This document shows positions 14,773 to 21,460 of a stretch of 21,460 nucleotides of DNA, piece after piece. Under the pieces are notes generated by a model. That model made no database searches and had not been told where the DNA came from. It worked only from the letters and a program-made list of their open reading frames with translations. Location: assembly GCA_964539745.1 (NCBI GenBank), contig CAZIJU010000062.1, forward strand, positions 1 to 21,460. Direction: 5' to 3'. The stretch's first letter is position 1; every line of letters starts with the position of its first letter. The stretch comes from DSNY01 sp964539745. Its GTDB lineage: Bacteria; Pseudomonadota; Gammaproteobacteria; Burkholderiales; Burkholderiaceae_F. The translations under genes and the position numbers were made by a program.

Positions 14773-17112
14773 TCATCGTTCGGCTTCGGCGGCGATCGGG
14801 GCCGGCGGCACGAAGGCTTCGGCGTCGGCCCGCGTGATCGGCCACGTGCGCTTGCCGCCCGCCAGATACGCGCCGATCGCGCGCGCGGCGCGGCGGCCCG
14901 CGCCCATCGCGAGGATCACGGTCGCGCCGCCGGTGACGATGTCGCCGCCGGCGAACACCCCGGGCACGCTGGTCGCCTGCGTGTATTCGTCGGCGACGAT
15001 GTAGCCCCATTTGTTCAGTTCCAGTCCGGGTGTGGACTTCGTGACGATCGGATTGGCCTTGGTGCCGAGCGCGTAGATCACGGTGTCGCACGCGAGCTCG
15101 ACGAACTCGGGCAGCGGCACCGGTTTGCGGCGACCTTTTTCGTCGGGTTCGCCGAGCGCCATTTTCTGCACCTTCATGCCGCGCACGTTGCCTTCGGCGT
15201 CGGTCAGGATCTCGACCGGCCCATGCAGGAAGAAGAACTCGATGCCTTCTTCCCTCGCGTGGCGCAGTTCCTCGACGCGTGCCGGCGCCTCGGCTTCGGA
15301 GCGGCGGTACACGCAGCGCACGGTCGGCGCGCCGAGCCGTTTGGCCACGCGCAGGCAGTCCATCGCCGTGTTGCCCGCGCCGATCACGATGACGCTCTTG
15401 CCGAGCTTGATCGGCGTGTCCAGATAGGGGAACTTGTCGCCGCCCATCAGGTTCACGCGCGTCAGGAACTCGTTGGCCGAATACACCTGCCCGGCGAACT
15501 CGCCCGGGATACCGAGGAAGGCCGGCGCGCCGGCGCCGGCGCCGACGAACGCCGCGTCGAATCCCATCTCGCCCAGAAGCTGCGGGATCGAGAAGGTCTT
15601 GCCGATCACCTTGTTCGTCTCGAACTTCACGCCGAGCGCGCGCAGCGCGTCGACCTCGCGCGCGATGATCTCGCGCGGCAGGCGGAACGAAGGGATGCCG
15701 TACTGGAGCACGCCGCCGACGACGTGCAGCGCCTCATAGACGGTGACTTCGCAGCCATAGCGGACCAGATCCGCGGCGACCGCGAGCCCCGACGGCCCCG
15801 AGCCGACCACCGCCACCTTGCCGAGCTTCTTCTCGAAACGCGGCGCAGCGGCAGCGCGGGGCCGCGCGTTGTCGCCGACGAAGCGCTCGAGCCGCCCGAT
15901 CGCCACCGGCTCGAGCTTGCGGCCGACGATGCACTGCGCCTCGCACTGCGATTCCTGCGGGCACACGCGCCCGCAGATCGACGGCAGCAGGTTCGACTCG
16001 TGGATCACCGCGAGCGCGCCGTCCAGATCGCGCACCAGCAGGTGCTTGATGAAGCGCGGGATGTCGATCGACACCGGGCAGCCTTCGACGCACGCCGGCT
16101 TGCTGCACATGATGCAGCGCTCGGCCTCCGCCAGCGCGTCGGCCATCGAATAGCCGAGGTTGACTTCGAGAAAGTTGCGCGAGCGCTCGAGCGGATCGCG
16201 CTCGGGCATCTTCGTCGCGTGCGGGGCGACGTCCTTGTACTTCTTGTAGTTGGTCTTGTTCTGCTCGAACAGGACGCGCTCGACCTGGCAGACGTGCGCG
16301 TAGTCGTTGTTCGCCGCGGCTTCTTCGCCCTTGAAGCGCTTCTGCCGCAGCATCAACTCCCTGAAGTCGACCTGGTGGCCGTCGAAGTCGGGGCCGTCGA
16401 CGCAGGCGAACTTGATCTCGTTGCCGACGGTCACGCGGCACGAGCCGCACATGCCGGTGCCGTCGACCATGATCGCGTTCAGCGACACCATCGTCTTGAC
16501 GCCGAACGGGTGCGTCGTCTCGACGCAGGCGTTCATCATCGGCAGCGGGCCGATCGCGATCACCAGATCGGGTTTGTCGCGCTCGAGCACTTCCTGCAGC
16601 GCGGCGGTGACGAAACCCGGTTTGCCGTAGCTGCCGTCGTCGGTGCAGACGATCAGGTCGTCGCAGTACGCGCGGAACCTGTCCTCCCAGAAAACGAGGT
16701 CCTTGCTGCGGAAGCCGATGATCCCGGTCGTGCGGTTGCCGGCCGCCTTGAACGCGCGAAGCTGCGGATACACCGGCGCGACGCCGAGCCCGCCGCCGAC
16801 CAGCACGACGTGCCCCGCATTGACGATGTGTTGCGGCAGTCCGAGCGGGCCGACGAAATCGGCGAAGCGGTCGCCCGCCTTGTAATGGTCCCGCATCTCG
16901 AGCGTGGTCTTGCCGAGCGCCTGGACGACCAGCGTGACGGTGCCCTTTTCGCGGTCGTAGTCGGCCACCGTCAACGGAATCCGTTCGCCGCCTTCGTGCA
17001 GGCGAAGCATCACGAAGTGCCCCGGCTCGGCGGCACGCGCGACGTCGGGCGCAAGCACCTCCCACAGGAAGGTCGTGTCGGAGAAGGCTTCGCGCCTGAC
17101 GATCTGGTACAT
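14773..17112 (-). CDS. nfnAB: Fused NfnA-NfnB: NADH-dependent reduced ferredoxin:NADP+ oxidoreductase type
   Basis: A single 779-residue chain joins two proteins that are usually separate. Residues 1-280 are an NfnA/ferredoxin-NADP reductase alpha domain: FAD/NAD fold with VLVGGGLGVAPVYP (103-116) and a [2Fe-2S] site with C222, C225 and C237 plus the nearby D217 (VDGTGMCGSC). Residues 310-779 are NfnB, like the glutamate synthase small subunit: cysteines 333/336/341/345 and 380/384/390/394 for two [4Fe-4S] clusters, an FAD motif VAVVGSGPSGLAVAA (433-447) and a second dinucleotide motif VIVIGAGNTAMD (574-585). Homologues bifurcate electrons between NADPH, NAD+ and ferredoxin; related SudAB was first called sulfide dehydrogenase. 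It is transcribed divergently from frdCAB. Confidence 0.93.
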   Translation of the reverse strand: MYQIVRREAFSDTTFLWEVLAPDVARAAEPGHFVMLRLHEGGERIPLTVADYDREKGTVTLVVQALGKTTLEMRDHYKAGDRFADFVGPLGLPQHIVNAGHVVLVGGGLGVAPVYPQLRAFKAAGNRTTGIIGFRSKDLVFWEDRFRAYCDDLIVCTDDGSYGKPGFVTAALQEVLERDKPDLVIAIGPLPMMNACVETTHPFGVKTMVSLNAIMVDGTGMCGSCRVTVGNEIKFACVDGPDFDGHQVDFRELMLRQKRFKGEEAAANNDYAHVCQVERVLFEQNKTNYKKYKDVAPHATKMPERDPLERSRNFLEVNLGYSMADALAEAERCIMCSKPACVEGCPVSIDIPRFIKHLLVRDLDGALAVIHESNLLPSICGRVCPQESQCEAQCIVGRKLEPVAIGRLERFVGDNARPRAAAAPRFEKKLGKVAVVGSGPSGLAVAADLVRYGCEVTVYEALHVVGGVLQYGIPSFRLPREIIAREVDALRALGVKFETNKVIGKTFSIPQLLGEMGFDAAFVGAGAGAPAFLGIPGEFAGQVYSANEFLTRVNLMGGDKFPYLDTPIKLGKSVIVIGAGNTAMDCLRVAKRLGAPTVRCVYRRSEAEAPARVEELRHAREEGIEFFFLHGPVEILTDAEGNVRGMKVQKMALGEPDEKGRRKPVPLPEFVELACDTVIYALGTKANPIVTKSTPGLELNKWGYIVADEYTQATSVPGVFAGGDIVTGGATVILAMGAGRRAARAIGAYLAGGKRTWPITRADAEAFVPPAPIAAEAER

Positions 17113-17172
17113 GGCGTGCGTCCGTCGAACGGGCCGCCATCGAGGTGTCGTTCATCCGCGGCCGCGAACCGG

Positions 17173-17213
17173 ATGCTCGCACCACGCCGCAACGCACCGT
17201 TGACGGCGATCAA
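17173..17213 (-). promoter_or_regulatory. Probable FNR-type activated promoter of nfnAB
   Basis: TTGACGGCGATCAA (17200-17213) matches TTGAT-N4-ATCAA in nine of ten fixed positions. On the minus strand a weak -10-like GAGCAT (17178-17173) follows after 21 bp. Transcription would start near 17165, about 53 nt before the nfnAB start. The site could also influence frdCAB on the other side. Confidence 0.5.
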
Positions 17214-17219
17214 GCACTC

Positions 17220-17247
17220 CGTAATGCGTGACGTGTGCCGCATTACG
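17220..17247. promoter_or_regulatory. 9-bp inverted repeat between the two FNR-like boxes (possible operator)
   Basis: CGTAATGCG (17220-17228) and CGCATTACG (17239-17247) are exact inverted repeats separated by 10 bp. The pair is AT-rich relative to its surroundings and lies in the middle of the divergent nfnAB-frdC promoter region. The spacing fits a dimeric regulator binding one to two helical turns apart. I cannot name the regulator. Confidence 0.45.
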
Positions 17248-17277
17248 CAACGAACCGCGCATGCAATGCGGGCGGAC

Positions 17278-17318
17278 TTGACCGCTGTCAAGCCCGCGCG
17301 GATTCCGCGCGCGACACT
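17278..17318 (+). promoter_or_regulatory. Probable FNR-type activated promoter of frdCAB
   Basis: TTGACCGCTGTCAA (17278-17291) is a symmetric TTGAC-N4-GTCAA box. A -10-like GACACT (17313-17318) follows after 21 bp, giving a start near 17326 and a leader of about 34 nt before frdC. The geometry is the same as at nuoA and nfnAB. Confidence 0.6.
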
Positions 17319-17359
17319 GCGCGGCGTCGCATGCGGCACGTGCCGGCGGACCTCAAACG

Positions 17360-18226
17360 ATGGATACCCGAGTCGATCTTGCGGCGGGCGTCGGTCTCGC
17401 CGACCGCACGCGCGCAAGCCGCTGGCCGGCGCGCATGGATTTCGCGCAGAGCGCCACGGGCCTCGTGCTCGGCCTGTTCATGTGGGGCCACATGTTCTTC
17501 GTGTCGTCCATCCTCGTCGGCAAGGACTTCATGTGGACGATCGCGAAGTTCTTCGAGGGCTACTTCTTCTTCGGTCGGTCGTATCCCGGCATCGTGTCGG
17601 CGATCGTCGCCGGCGTGCTGCTGCTCGTCGTTCTGCACGCGTTCCTCGCGATGCGCAAGTTCCCGGCCAGCTACCGGCAGTGGCGCACGTTCGCCGCGCA
17701 TCGCGCGATGCTCGGGCACGGCGACACGACGCTGTGGTGGATCCAGGTCATCACCGGCTTCATGCTGTTCTTCCTCGCGTCGGTGCACCTGTACCAGATG
17801 CTGATGCACCCGGGACTGATCGGGCCCTACGAATCGGCCGACCGCGTGTGGACCGGCCGCTGGTGGCCGCTGTATCTGGCGATGCTGTTTGCGGTCGAGC
17901 TGCACGGCGGCATCGGTCTGTACCGGCTCGCGGTCAAGTGGGGCTGGCTGCAGGGCGACGATCCGGCGCAGGGCCGGCGCAGGCTGCAGCGCGCCAAATG
18001 GGCGTTGACGGTGTTCTTCCTCGTGCTGGGGCTCGCCACACTCGCTGCCTACATGAAGATCGGCTACGAGCATCGCGATCGCGCCGGCGAAATCTACGTA
18101 CCGAGCTCCCGCACCTCACTGCACCTCCCCCTTCAAGCGGGAGGCTGGGAGGGGGATGGGGTTGGCAGCGCTCGAACCCATCCCCACCCCAACCCTCCCC
18201 TTGAACGGGAGGGAGCGAAGACATGA
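17360..18226 (+). CDS. frdC: Fumarate reductase di-heme cytochrome b subunit, Wolinella type, with repeat-encoded C-terminal tail
   Basis: Membrane anchor of quinol:fumarate reductase, with five hydrophobic helices and two b hemes. The functional residues occur at exactly the numbers known from Wolinella succinogenes FrdC: heme ligands H44, H93, H143, H182, and acidic residues E66 (menaquinol oxidation) and E180 (E-pathway). Stretches such as FMWGHMFFVSSIL, HGDTTLWWIQ and ELHGGIGLYRLAVKWGW confirm the family. It has 288 residues against 256: residues from about 253 onward are encoded by a palindromic repeat (18124-18214). The stop overlaps the frdA start (ATGA). The Shine-Dalgarno at its own start is weak (GGCGGA). 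Confidence 0.96.
   Translation: MDTRVDLAAGVGLADRTRASRWPARMDFAQSATGLVLGLFMWGHMFFVSSILVGKDFMWTIAKFFEGYFFFGRSYPGIVSAIVAGVLLLVVLHAFLAMRKFPASYRQWRTFAAHRAMLGHGDTTLWWIQVITGFMLFFLASVHLYQMLMHPGLIGPYESADRVWTGRWWPLYLAMLFAVELHGGIGLYRLAVKWGWLQGDDPAQGRRRLQRAKWALTVFFLVLGLATLAAYMKIGYEHRDRAGEIYVPSSRTSLHLPLQAGGWEGDGVGSARTHPHPNPPLEREGAKT
18124..18214. repeat. Palindromic (BIME-like) repeat at the frdC/frdA junction
   Basis: Two hairpins, CTCCCCCTTCAAGCGGGAG and CCCTCCCCTTGAACGGGAGG, flank GGATGGGGTTGG ... CCCATCCCCACCCCAACC, so the whole 91 bp can fold as one long inverted repeat. It lies inside the frdC frame, supplying about 35 C-terminal codons, and its last bases GGGAGGG are the apparent Shine-Dalgarno of frdA. 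It resembles the nuo repeats in style but differs in sequence. Confidence 0.85.
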
Positions 18227-20220
18227 AGATCATCTACACCGACGTGCTCGTGATCGGCGGCGGACTCGCCGGGTTGAGGCTGGCGATCGCGGCCAAGCGG
18301 CGCGGCCACGACGCGCTCGTGCTGTCGCTGGTGCCGCCGAAGCGCTCGCACAGCAAGGCCGCACAGGGCGGGATGCAGGCCTCGCTCGGCAACGTGATCA
18401 AGGGGCAGGGCGACAACGAGGACGTGCACTTCGAGGACACGGTGCGCGGCTCGGACTGGGGTGCGGACCAGGAAGTCGTGCGCATGTTCGTCCACACCGC
18501 GCCGAAGGCGGTGCGCGAACTCGCCGCGTGGGGCGTGCCGTGGAGCCGCATCCGCAAGGGCGACCGCACGGTGATCATCAACGGCCAGAAGGTCACGATT
18601 ACCGAACGCGACGAGGCGCACGGGCTCATCGCGCAACGCGACTTCGGCGGCACAAAGAAGTGGCGCACCTGTTATGTCTCCGACGGCACCGGCCACGCGA
18701 TGCTGCAGGCCGTCGGTGACCAGGCGATCGGCGACGGCATCCCCGTGCACGAACGCTGCGAGGCGCTCGCGCTGATCCACGACGGCGCGCGCTGCTACGG
18801 CGGGGTCGTGCGCGACCTCGTCACCGGCGAACTCGCCGCCTACGTCGCCAAGGCGACCGCGATCGCCACCGGCGGAGCGGGGCGGCTGTATCGCGTGACG
18901 ACCAACGCCGTCATCTGCGAAGGCATCGGCCACGCGCTCGCGCTCGAAACCGGGGTCGCCGCGCTCGGCAACATGGAGGCTGTGCAGTTCCACCCGACCG
19001 GCATCTTCCCCGCGGGCATCCTCGTGACCGAAGGCTGCCGCGGCGACGGCGGACTGCTGCGCGACGCCGACGGACATCGCTTCATGCCGGACTACGAGCC
19101 GGAGAAGAAAGAGCTCGCCTCGCGCGACGTCGTCAGCCGCCGCATGGAAGAGCACATCGCGAAGGGCAAAGGAGTCAAGTCGCGCTTCGGCGACCACCTG
19201 TGGCTCGACATCACGCTGCTCGGCGAACACCACATCAAGCACAACCTGCGCGAGGTCTACGACATCTGCCATTATTTCCTCGGCATCGATCCGGTGCGCG
19301 AATGGATCCCCGTGCGGCCGGCGCAGCACTACACGATGGGCGGCGTGCGCACCAAACCCACCGGCGAAAGCCCGACGCTGAAGGGCCTGTTCGCCGCCGG
19401 CGAAGCCGCGTGCTGGGACATGCACGGCTTCAACCGGCTCGGCGGCAACTCGGTCGCGGAGACGGTGGTCGCCGGCATGATCGTCGGCGAGTTCATCGCC
19501 GATTTCTGCGACCGCGAGGACCTGACGATCCCGCTCGGTCTCGTTCGCGAAGCGGTCGAGCGCGAGCGTGCGAAGCTCGATGCCCTGCTGTCGGGCAACG
19601 GCAGCGAAAGCGCGTCGGCATTGCGCGCCGAGATGCAGGCGCTGATGACCGACAAGGTCGGCATCTTCCGCACCGGAGAAAACCTCGCGCAGGCGGTCGA
19701 GACGCTGCAGCAGCTTCTCGTTCGCAGCAGGAACATCGGCGTGCCGTACAAGGCGAGCGGCGCCAATCCGGAACTCGCGACCGCGTACCGCACGCAGAGG
19801 ATGCTCAAGCTCGCGCTCGCGATCGCCTGCGGCGCGCTCGCGCGCACCGAAAGCCGCGGCGCGCACTTCCGCCACGACTATCCGCGCCGCAACGACGCGC
19901 AGTGGCTCAAGCGCACGCTGGCGACCTGGAAGAACGAGTCCGACACGCTGCCGACGCTCGCCTACGAGCCGCTCGACGTGAAGAAAATGGAGCTGCCGCC
20001 CGGCTGGCGCGGCTACGGCGCGAAGGATTACATCGACCACCCCGACACCGCGGCGCGGCTGGCGGAGGTCGAGGCGCTGAAGAAGAAGTACGCGAACGAC
20101 CGCTTTGCGCTGCAGGCCGCGCTGCTGCCGTTCGAGCACCTGCTGCCGGCGCGGCTGCGCAGCCGCAACGAACGCATCGACGAACTCTTCGCGGCCGCGT
20201 CCGCGCGCAAGGTCGCATGA
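18223..20220 (+). CDS. frdA: Fumarate reductase flavoprotein subunit
   Basis: Catalytic FAD subunit, 665 residues, closely matching Wolinella FrdA throughout. The covalent-FAD histidine is H43 (KRSHSKAAQGGMQ). Active-site residues fall at the Wolinella positions: Q255 and H257 (QFHPT), R301 (the proton-donating arginine in SRDVVSRR) and H369 (QHYTMGG); the R404 equivalent is R405 after a one-residue insertion. The N-terminal dinucleotide motif is VIGGGLAGL (10-18). No twin-arginine or other signal peptide is seen, so the catalytic side faces the cytoplasm as in true QFR, not the periplasmic methylmenaquinol enzyme. The start has GGGAGGG about eight bases upstream, supplied by the repeat. Confidence 0.97.
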   Translation: MKIIYTDVLVIGGGLAGLRLAIAAKRRGHDALVLSLVPPKRSHSKAAQGGMQASLGNVIKGQGDNEDVHFEDTVRGSDWGADQEVVRMFVHTAPKAVRELAAWGVPWSRIRKGDRTVIINGQKVTITERDEAHGLIAQRDFGGTKKWRTCYVSDGTGHAMLQAVGDQAIGDGIPVHERCEALALIHDGARCYGGVVRDLVTGELAAYVAKATAIATGGAGRLYRVTTNAVICEGIGHALALETGVAALGNMEAVQFHPTGIFPAGILVTEGCRGDGGLLRDADGHRFMPDYEPEKKELASRDVVSRRMEEHIAKGKGVKSRFGDHLWLDITLLGEHHIKHNLREVYDICHYFLGIDPVREWIPVRPAQHYTMGGVRTKPTGESPTLKGLFAAGEAACWDMHGFNRLGGNSVAETVVAGMIVGEFIADFCDREDLTIPLGLVREAVERERAKLDALLSGNGSESASALRAEMQALMTDKVGIFRTGENLAQAVETLQQLLVRSRNIGVPYKASGANPELATAYRTQRMLKLALAIACGALARTESRGAHFRHDYPRRNDAQWLKRTLATWKNESDTLPTLAYEPLDVKKMELPPGWRGYGAKDYIDHPDTAARLAEVEALKKKYANDRFALQAALLPFEHLLPARLRSRNERIDELFAAASARKVA

Positions 20221-21023
20221 TGGATACGAGAACGCAGCAGGTCATCGACACGTCGCGGCTGGTCCGCGCGGCCAACGGCGCCGCGAACGGAACGAATTCG
20301 CACCGGCGCATCCGCATCAGCATCCTGCGGTTCGATCCGCGGAAGCCGGGCGACGTCCCGCGCATGCAGACCTACGAGCTGGAAGATGCCGACGGCATGA
20401 CGCTGTTCATCGCGTTGAACGAGATCCGCGACAAGCAGGATCCGTCGCTGCAGTTCGACTTCGTCTGCCGCGCCGGCATCTGCGGTTCCTGCGCGATGCT
20501 GATCGACGGCCGTCCGGGGCTCGCGTGCCGCACGCTGACGAAGAACCTCGGCGCCGAGATCACGCTCGCGCCGCTGCCGTACTTCGAGCTGATCGGCGAC
20601 CTGTCGGTTAACACCGGCAAGTGGATGCGCGCGATGAGCGAACGGCTGCAGACCTGGGTGCACGCCGGCGAGCGGGAAATCGACCTCGCGCGCATCGAGC
20701 AGCGCATGGATCCCGACCTCGCCGAGAAGATCTACGAGCTGGACCGCTGCATCGAATGCGGCTGCTGTGTGGCCGCGTGCGGCACCGCGCGCATGCGCGA
20801 GGACTTCGTCGGCGCCGTCGGGCTCGCCAAGATCGCGCGCTTCCGCCTCGACCCGCGCGACGCGCGCAGCGACGCCGACTACTACGAACTGGTCGGCGAC
20901 GACGACGGCGTGTTCGGTTGCATGTCGCTGCTCGCCTGCCACGACGTGTGTCCGAAGAATCTGCCGCTCGCGACCCAGATCGCGTTCGTGCGGCGGGCGA
21001 TGGTCAGGCAGGGGTTCGCGTAG
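20217..21023 (+). CDS. frdB: Fumarate reductase iron-sulfur subunit
   Basis: Carries electrons from the hemes of FrdC to the FAD of FrdA. The [2Fe-2S] site is VCRAGICGSCAMLIDGRPGL followed by ACRTL. The [4Fe-4S] and [3Fe-4S] sites come from CIECGCCVAACG and from GCMSLLACHDVCPKNLP. The match to Wolinella FrdB (239 residues) is close, but this protein has 268 residues, with about 29 extra polar residues at the N-terminus (MMDTRTQQVIDTSRLVRAAN...). Start at 20217 overlaps the frdA stop (ATGA); the next codon at 20220 is also ATG. The AAGG just upstream can act as Shine-Dalgarno. Confidence 0.96.
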   Translation: MMDTRTQQVIDTSRLVRAANGAANGTNSHRRIRISILRFDPRKPGDVPRMQTYELEDADGMTLFIALNEIRDKQDPSLQFDFVCRAGICGSCAMLIDGRPGLACRTLTKNLGAEITLAPLPYFELIGDLSVNTGKWMRAMSERLQTWVHAGEREIDLARIEQRMDPDLAEKIYELDRCIECGCCVAACGTARMREDFVGAVGLAKIARFRLDPRDARSDADYYELVGDDDGVFGCMSLLACHDVCPKNLPLATQIAFVRRAMVRQGFA

Positions 21024-21191
21024 GCGCACCGCCGTCGCGGCGTCATGGTGCCGCGCCCATGAATTTCTGCAGGGCATAGGAATTTCAAACGTCATCGGCA
21101 AGGCGCAATACAGGCTGCACGCCGGGTCTGCACAGGGCTGAAGTACGCGAAGCTGCGCTTCTTGACGGGCGCGGCTGTCGAGTCGGCCGGT

Positions 21192-21214
21192 CTGCGACCG
21201 TTTACAGGTCGCAG
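21192..21214. repeat. 8-bp inverted repeat downstream of frdB
   Basis: CTGCGACC and GGTCGCAG are exact inverted repeats around the loop GTTTACA. It lies 168 bp after the frdB stop. There is no following run of T, so it is a poor intrinsic terminator, though it is one of the few candidates for ending the frd transcript. Confidence 0.5.
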
Positions 21215-21231
21215 TCTTGGCCTTGATCTCG

Positions 21232-21283
21232 GGGTGACCCTGACGTGAACCACGTTGCGCCGACACGGCGCGCAACGTCACCC
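21232..21283. repeat. Nested inverted repeat downstream of frdB
   Basis: An inner exact 9-bp inverted repeat, ACGTTGCGC (21252-21260) with GCGCAACGT (21270-21278), is enclosed by GGGTGAC (21232-21238) and GTCACCC (21277-21283). No gene is recognisable in the 437 bp from the frdB stop to the window edge; this palindrome and the 23-bp repeats are the main visible structures. Confidence 0.5.
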
Positions 21284-21347
21284 TGGCTGAAGGGTGGCCG
21301 TGCGGCCTGCGACGCTATGTGCGTATTCCAGCAATCGCGGAAGGCTG

Positions 21348-21416
21348 TTTCAGGCCGATCATGGACGGCGTTTCAGCGTCATCGTGGACGGTGTTTTCTG
21401 CTGATGGCGGACGGAC
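21348..21416. repeat. Three degenerate 23-bp tandem repeats, possible transposon end
   Basis: Units at 21348-21370, 21371-21393 and 21394-21416 share TTTC(A), a central GATCATGGACGG / CATCGTGGACGG / GATGGCGGACGG core and even 23-bp spacing. Repeated TTTCA...GATCGTGGAC motifs are typical of the transposase-binding ends of IS21-family elements. The transposase would lie beyond the right edge, so the element type is inferred only. Confidence 0.45.
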
Positions 21417-21460
21417 ACGGGTGCGCGCAAGCGATCGGTTGGATGTTAGCCGAGCACCGT

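Noticed and set aside
14508..15091. Small ORF with HTDTEITEEE and FLGVLGVSAV
   Set aside because: This is a known kind of false ORF produced by a widespread inverted-repeat element, and it runs antiparallel or out of frame over nfnAB.
17360..21023. Succinate dehydrogenase (sdhCAB) or periplasmic methylmenaquinol:fumarate reductase
   Set aside because: FrdC matches the five-helix di-heme Wolinella QFR residue for residue, and FrdA has no twin-arginine signal. Reverse operation in vivo cannot be excluded from sequence.

Overview
The window is GC-rich, densely coded DNA from what is probably a facultatively or strictly anaerobic proteobacterium. I lean to Betaproteobacteria (Burkholderiales/Rhodocyclales-like) because of the base composition, the Allochromatium-type ferredoxin and the style of dispersed palindromic repeats; this is inference, not proof. 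Nearly every gene serves low-potential electron transfer, so the window reads as an anaerobic energy-metabolism island.

Layout. Positions 1-8176, minus strand: genes for respiratory complex I in the order nuoA-B-C-D-E-F-G-H-I-J (nuoJ cut by the left edge), mostly joined by ATGA-type stop/start overlaps. The exception is a 244-bp repeat-filled gap between nuoC and nuoD. Positions 8177-8540: a 364-bp spacer with a probable FNR-type promoter for nuo. Positions 8541-8786, minus: a 2[4Fe-4S] ferredoxin. Positions 8787-9207: no gene, but a dispersed repeat and a 21-bp tandem array. Positions 9208-14507, minus: a dihydroorotate-dehydrogenase-like flavoprotein, pyruvate:ferredoxin oxidoreductase (nifJ) and a rubrerythrin with its zinc-ribbon/rubredoxin part at the N-terminus. 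Positions 14508-14772: a 134-bp inverted-repeat element. Positions 14773-17112, minus: a single-chain fusion of NfnA and NfnB (electron-bifurcating ferredoxin/NADH/NADPH transhydrogenase type). Positions 17113-17359: a divergent promoter region with two FNR-like boxes. Positions 17360-21023, plus: frdCAB, a Wolinella-type di-heme quinol:fumarate reductase. Positions 21024-21460: no gene, several palindromes and three 23-bp degenerate repeats that may be the end of a transposable element.

Working model (inference). PFOR oxidises pyruvate and reduces the ferredoxin. NfnAB links reduced ferredoxin, NADH and NADPH. Complex I feeds electrons to quinone while pumping ions, and FrdCAB returns them to fumarate. 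Rubrerythrin would protect the oxygen-sensitive PFOR from peroxide. TTGAC-N4-(G/A)TCAA boxes lie 21-22 bp from plausible -10 elements ahead of nuoA, nfnAB and frdC, suggesting shared control by an FNR/CRP-family regulator.

Two things deserve a closer look. First, short palindromic repeats have entered coding units: an insert of about 45 residues in NuoG between two ligands of an Fe-S cluster, and a C-terminal tail on FrdC whose DNA also supplies the Shine-Dalgarno of frdA. Second, NuoF lacks several residues that form the NADH pocket in characterised complex I, including the glutamate known to discriminate against NADPH.
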